Shown here piece by piece: positions 63,552 to 64,000 of a stretch of DNA of 64,000 bases. Numbering within the stretch: position 1 is the first letter of the stretch; the number at the start of each line of letters is the position of its first letter. A model generated the notes under the pieces. It saw only the letters and a list, made by a program, of their open reading frames with translations, was not told the origin of the DNA and ran no database searches. Origin of the DNA: an uncultured Cohaesibacter sp. (GTDB taxonomy: Bacteria; Pseudomonadota; Alphaproteobacteria; Rhizobiales; Cohaesibacteraceae); assembly GCF_963676275.1 (NCBI RefSeq), contig NZ_OY781091.1, positions 784,775-848,774 on the forward strand. Reading direction: 5' to 3'. The position numbers and the translations under genes are program-made.

Positions 63552-64000
63552 ATGTTGGATGCTAGGTTGAAAAAGATCATTGACCCAATTGTTGGACGTT
63601 GGGGGAAAAGATTGTACGCATTCGGGATATCTGCCAACAGGATTACATTGGCAGGCCTGCTGATTGGTGTGGCGGCTGCGGTATGCATCGCCTATGAGTT
63701 GTATTTATTCGCTCTGCTGCTCATGGGGCTCAGTCGCCTGATGGATGGGCTGGACGGCGCTGTCGCACGAGCCGGGAAAAAGACAGATCTTGGTGGCTAT
63801 CTGGATATTGTCTTTGACTTCATCTTCTATGGTCTCATTCCTCTGGCATTCGCCTTTGCGCGCCCTGAAAATGCTCTGCCCGCAGCAATTCTGCTGATGG
63901 CTTTTTATGCCAATGGCGCCAGCTTTCTGGCCTTCGCCATCATGGCGGAAAAGCGCGGTATAGCAACTGACAGCCATGGCTCCAAATCGCTCTATTTCAC
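63552..64000 (+). CDS. CDP-alcohol phosphatidyltransferase (truncated by window end)
   Basis: An open frame of 149 residues running off the right edge. It has several membrane helices and the CDP-alcohol phosphotransferase active-site motif DGLDGAVARAGKKTDLGGYL followed by DIVFD (residues about 59-83), with the paired Asp residues that hold the metal ions. Such enzymes make phospholipids by replacing CMP with an alcohol in the inner membrane; the alcohol here cannot be named. ATG 63552 (MLDARLKKII) gives a family-like N-terminus. The C-terminus is missing. Confidence 0.9.
   Translation, partial: MLDARLKKIIDPIVGRWGKRLYAFGISANRITLAGLLIGVAAAVCIAYELYLFALLLMGLSRLMDGLDGAVARAGKKTDLGGYLDIVFDFIFYGLIPLAFAFARPENALPAAILLMAFYANGASFLAFAIMAEKRGIATDSHGSKSLYF

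Noticed and set aside
1-64000. CRISPR arrays, insertion sequences, integrases, toxin-antitoxin or defence genes
   Set aside because: No regularly spaced repeats, transposase-like or defence-like proteins were seen on either strand.

Overview
The window is a continuous piece of an alphaproteobacterial chromosome, most likely from the order Hyphomicrobiales (Rhizobiales). The evidence is the gene set and gene order: a Caulobacter/Agrobacterium-style cpa/tad pilus cluster, ffs-dnaX-ybaB-recR, def-fmt-truA, dapE and dapD close together, phoR-pstSCAB-phoU-phoB, a CycM-type membrane cytochrome c next to pheA, and alphaproteobacterial versions of DnaX, PstA and PstC. The genus cannot be fixed from the sequence; a marine Cohaesibacter-like relative is only a guess. 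No phage, transposon, integron, CRISPR array, plasmid gene or tRNA was seen. Genes are closely packed, with three AT-rich intergenic patches (about 31.4-31.95, 51.9-52.4 and 63.3-63.5 kb).

Layout. 0-13.8 kb: Tad (Flp) pilus locus. A PhnD-like binding protein and three leftward accessory genes (two TadE/G-type pseudopilins and a free-standing secretin N-domain protein) precede the rightward flp pilin, cpaA, then cpaBCDEF-tadBC, ended by a terminator; a leftward TadD-like TPR lipoprotein follows. 14.1-17.1 kb: M17 aminopeptidase, MarR regulator and NlpC/P60 hydrolase. 17.2-26.3 kb: a GhrA-type reductase and a leftward Yej-type peptide ABC transporter (two binding proteins, two permeases, a double ATPase). 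26.7-31.2 kb: YbaK-type deacylase, pncB and pncA (NAD salvage), cytochrome c, pheA. 32-38.3 kb: a CHASE-PAS-GGDEF-EAL c-di-GMP enzyme, an exported metallo-beta-lactamase-fold protein, an acyltransferase and nudC. 38.6-46.3 kb: SRP RNA, dnaX, ybaB, recR, rmuC, def, fmt, truA. 46.4-51 kb: a membrane protein, dapE, a DUF805 protein, a carboxymuconolactone-decarboxylase-fold protein with its MerR regulator, and dapD. 51.3-54 kb: a solo Aer-like PAS protein and an L,D-transpeptidase. 54.1-62.4 kb: the complete phosphate regulon core. 62.9-64 kb: apaG and a CDP-alcohol phosphatidyltransferase cut by the window end.

How parts work together. The cpa/tad genes build one machine: CpaA matures the pilin, CpaF powers assembly through TadB/TadC, CpaE positions it and CpaC/CpaD form the outer-membrane exit. 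A perfect TTAA-N7-TTAA CtrA-type site ahead of cpaB suggests cell-cycle control. PhoR/PhoB read phosphate status through PstSCAB-PhoU, and four 7-mers spaced 11 bp apart ahead of pstS form a double Pho box. dapD and dapE are steps of lysine/diaminopimelate synthesis. PncA, PncB and NudC act on NAD turnover.

Most of the window is ordinary core genome. I did not find a clear new system. The best leads are the PhnD-like protein and free secretin N-domain protein beside the pilus locus, the Tat/Sec pair of Yej binding proteins, the cysteine-free MerR with a textbook 19-bp-spacer promoter, the solo Aer-like PAS protein, and the regulatory sites listed.
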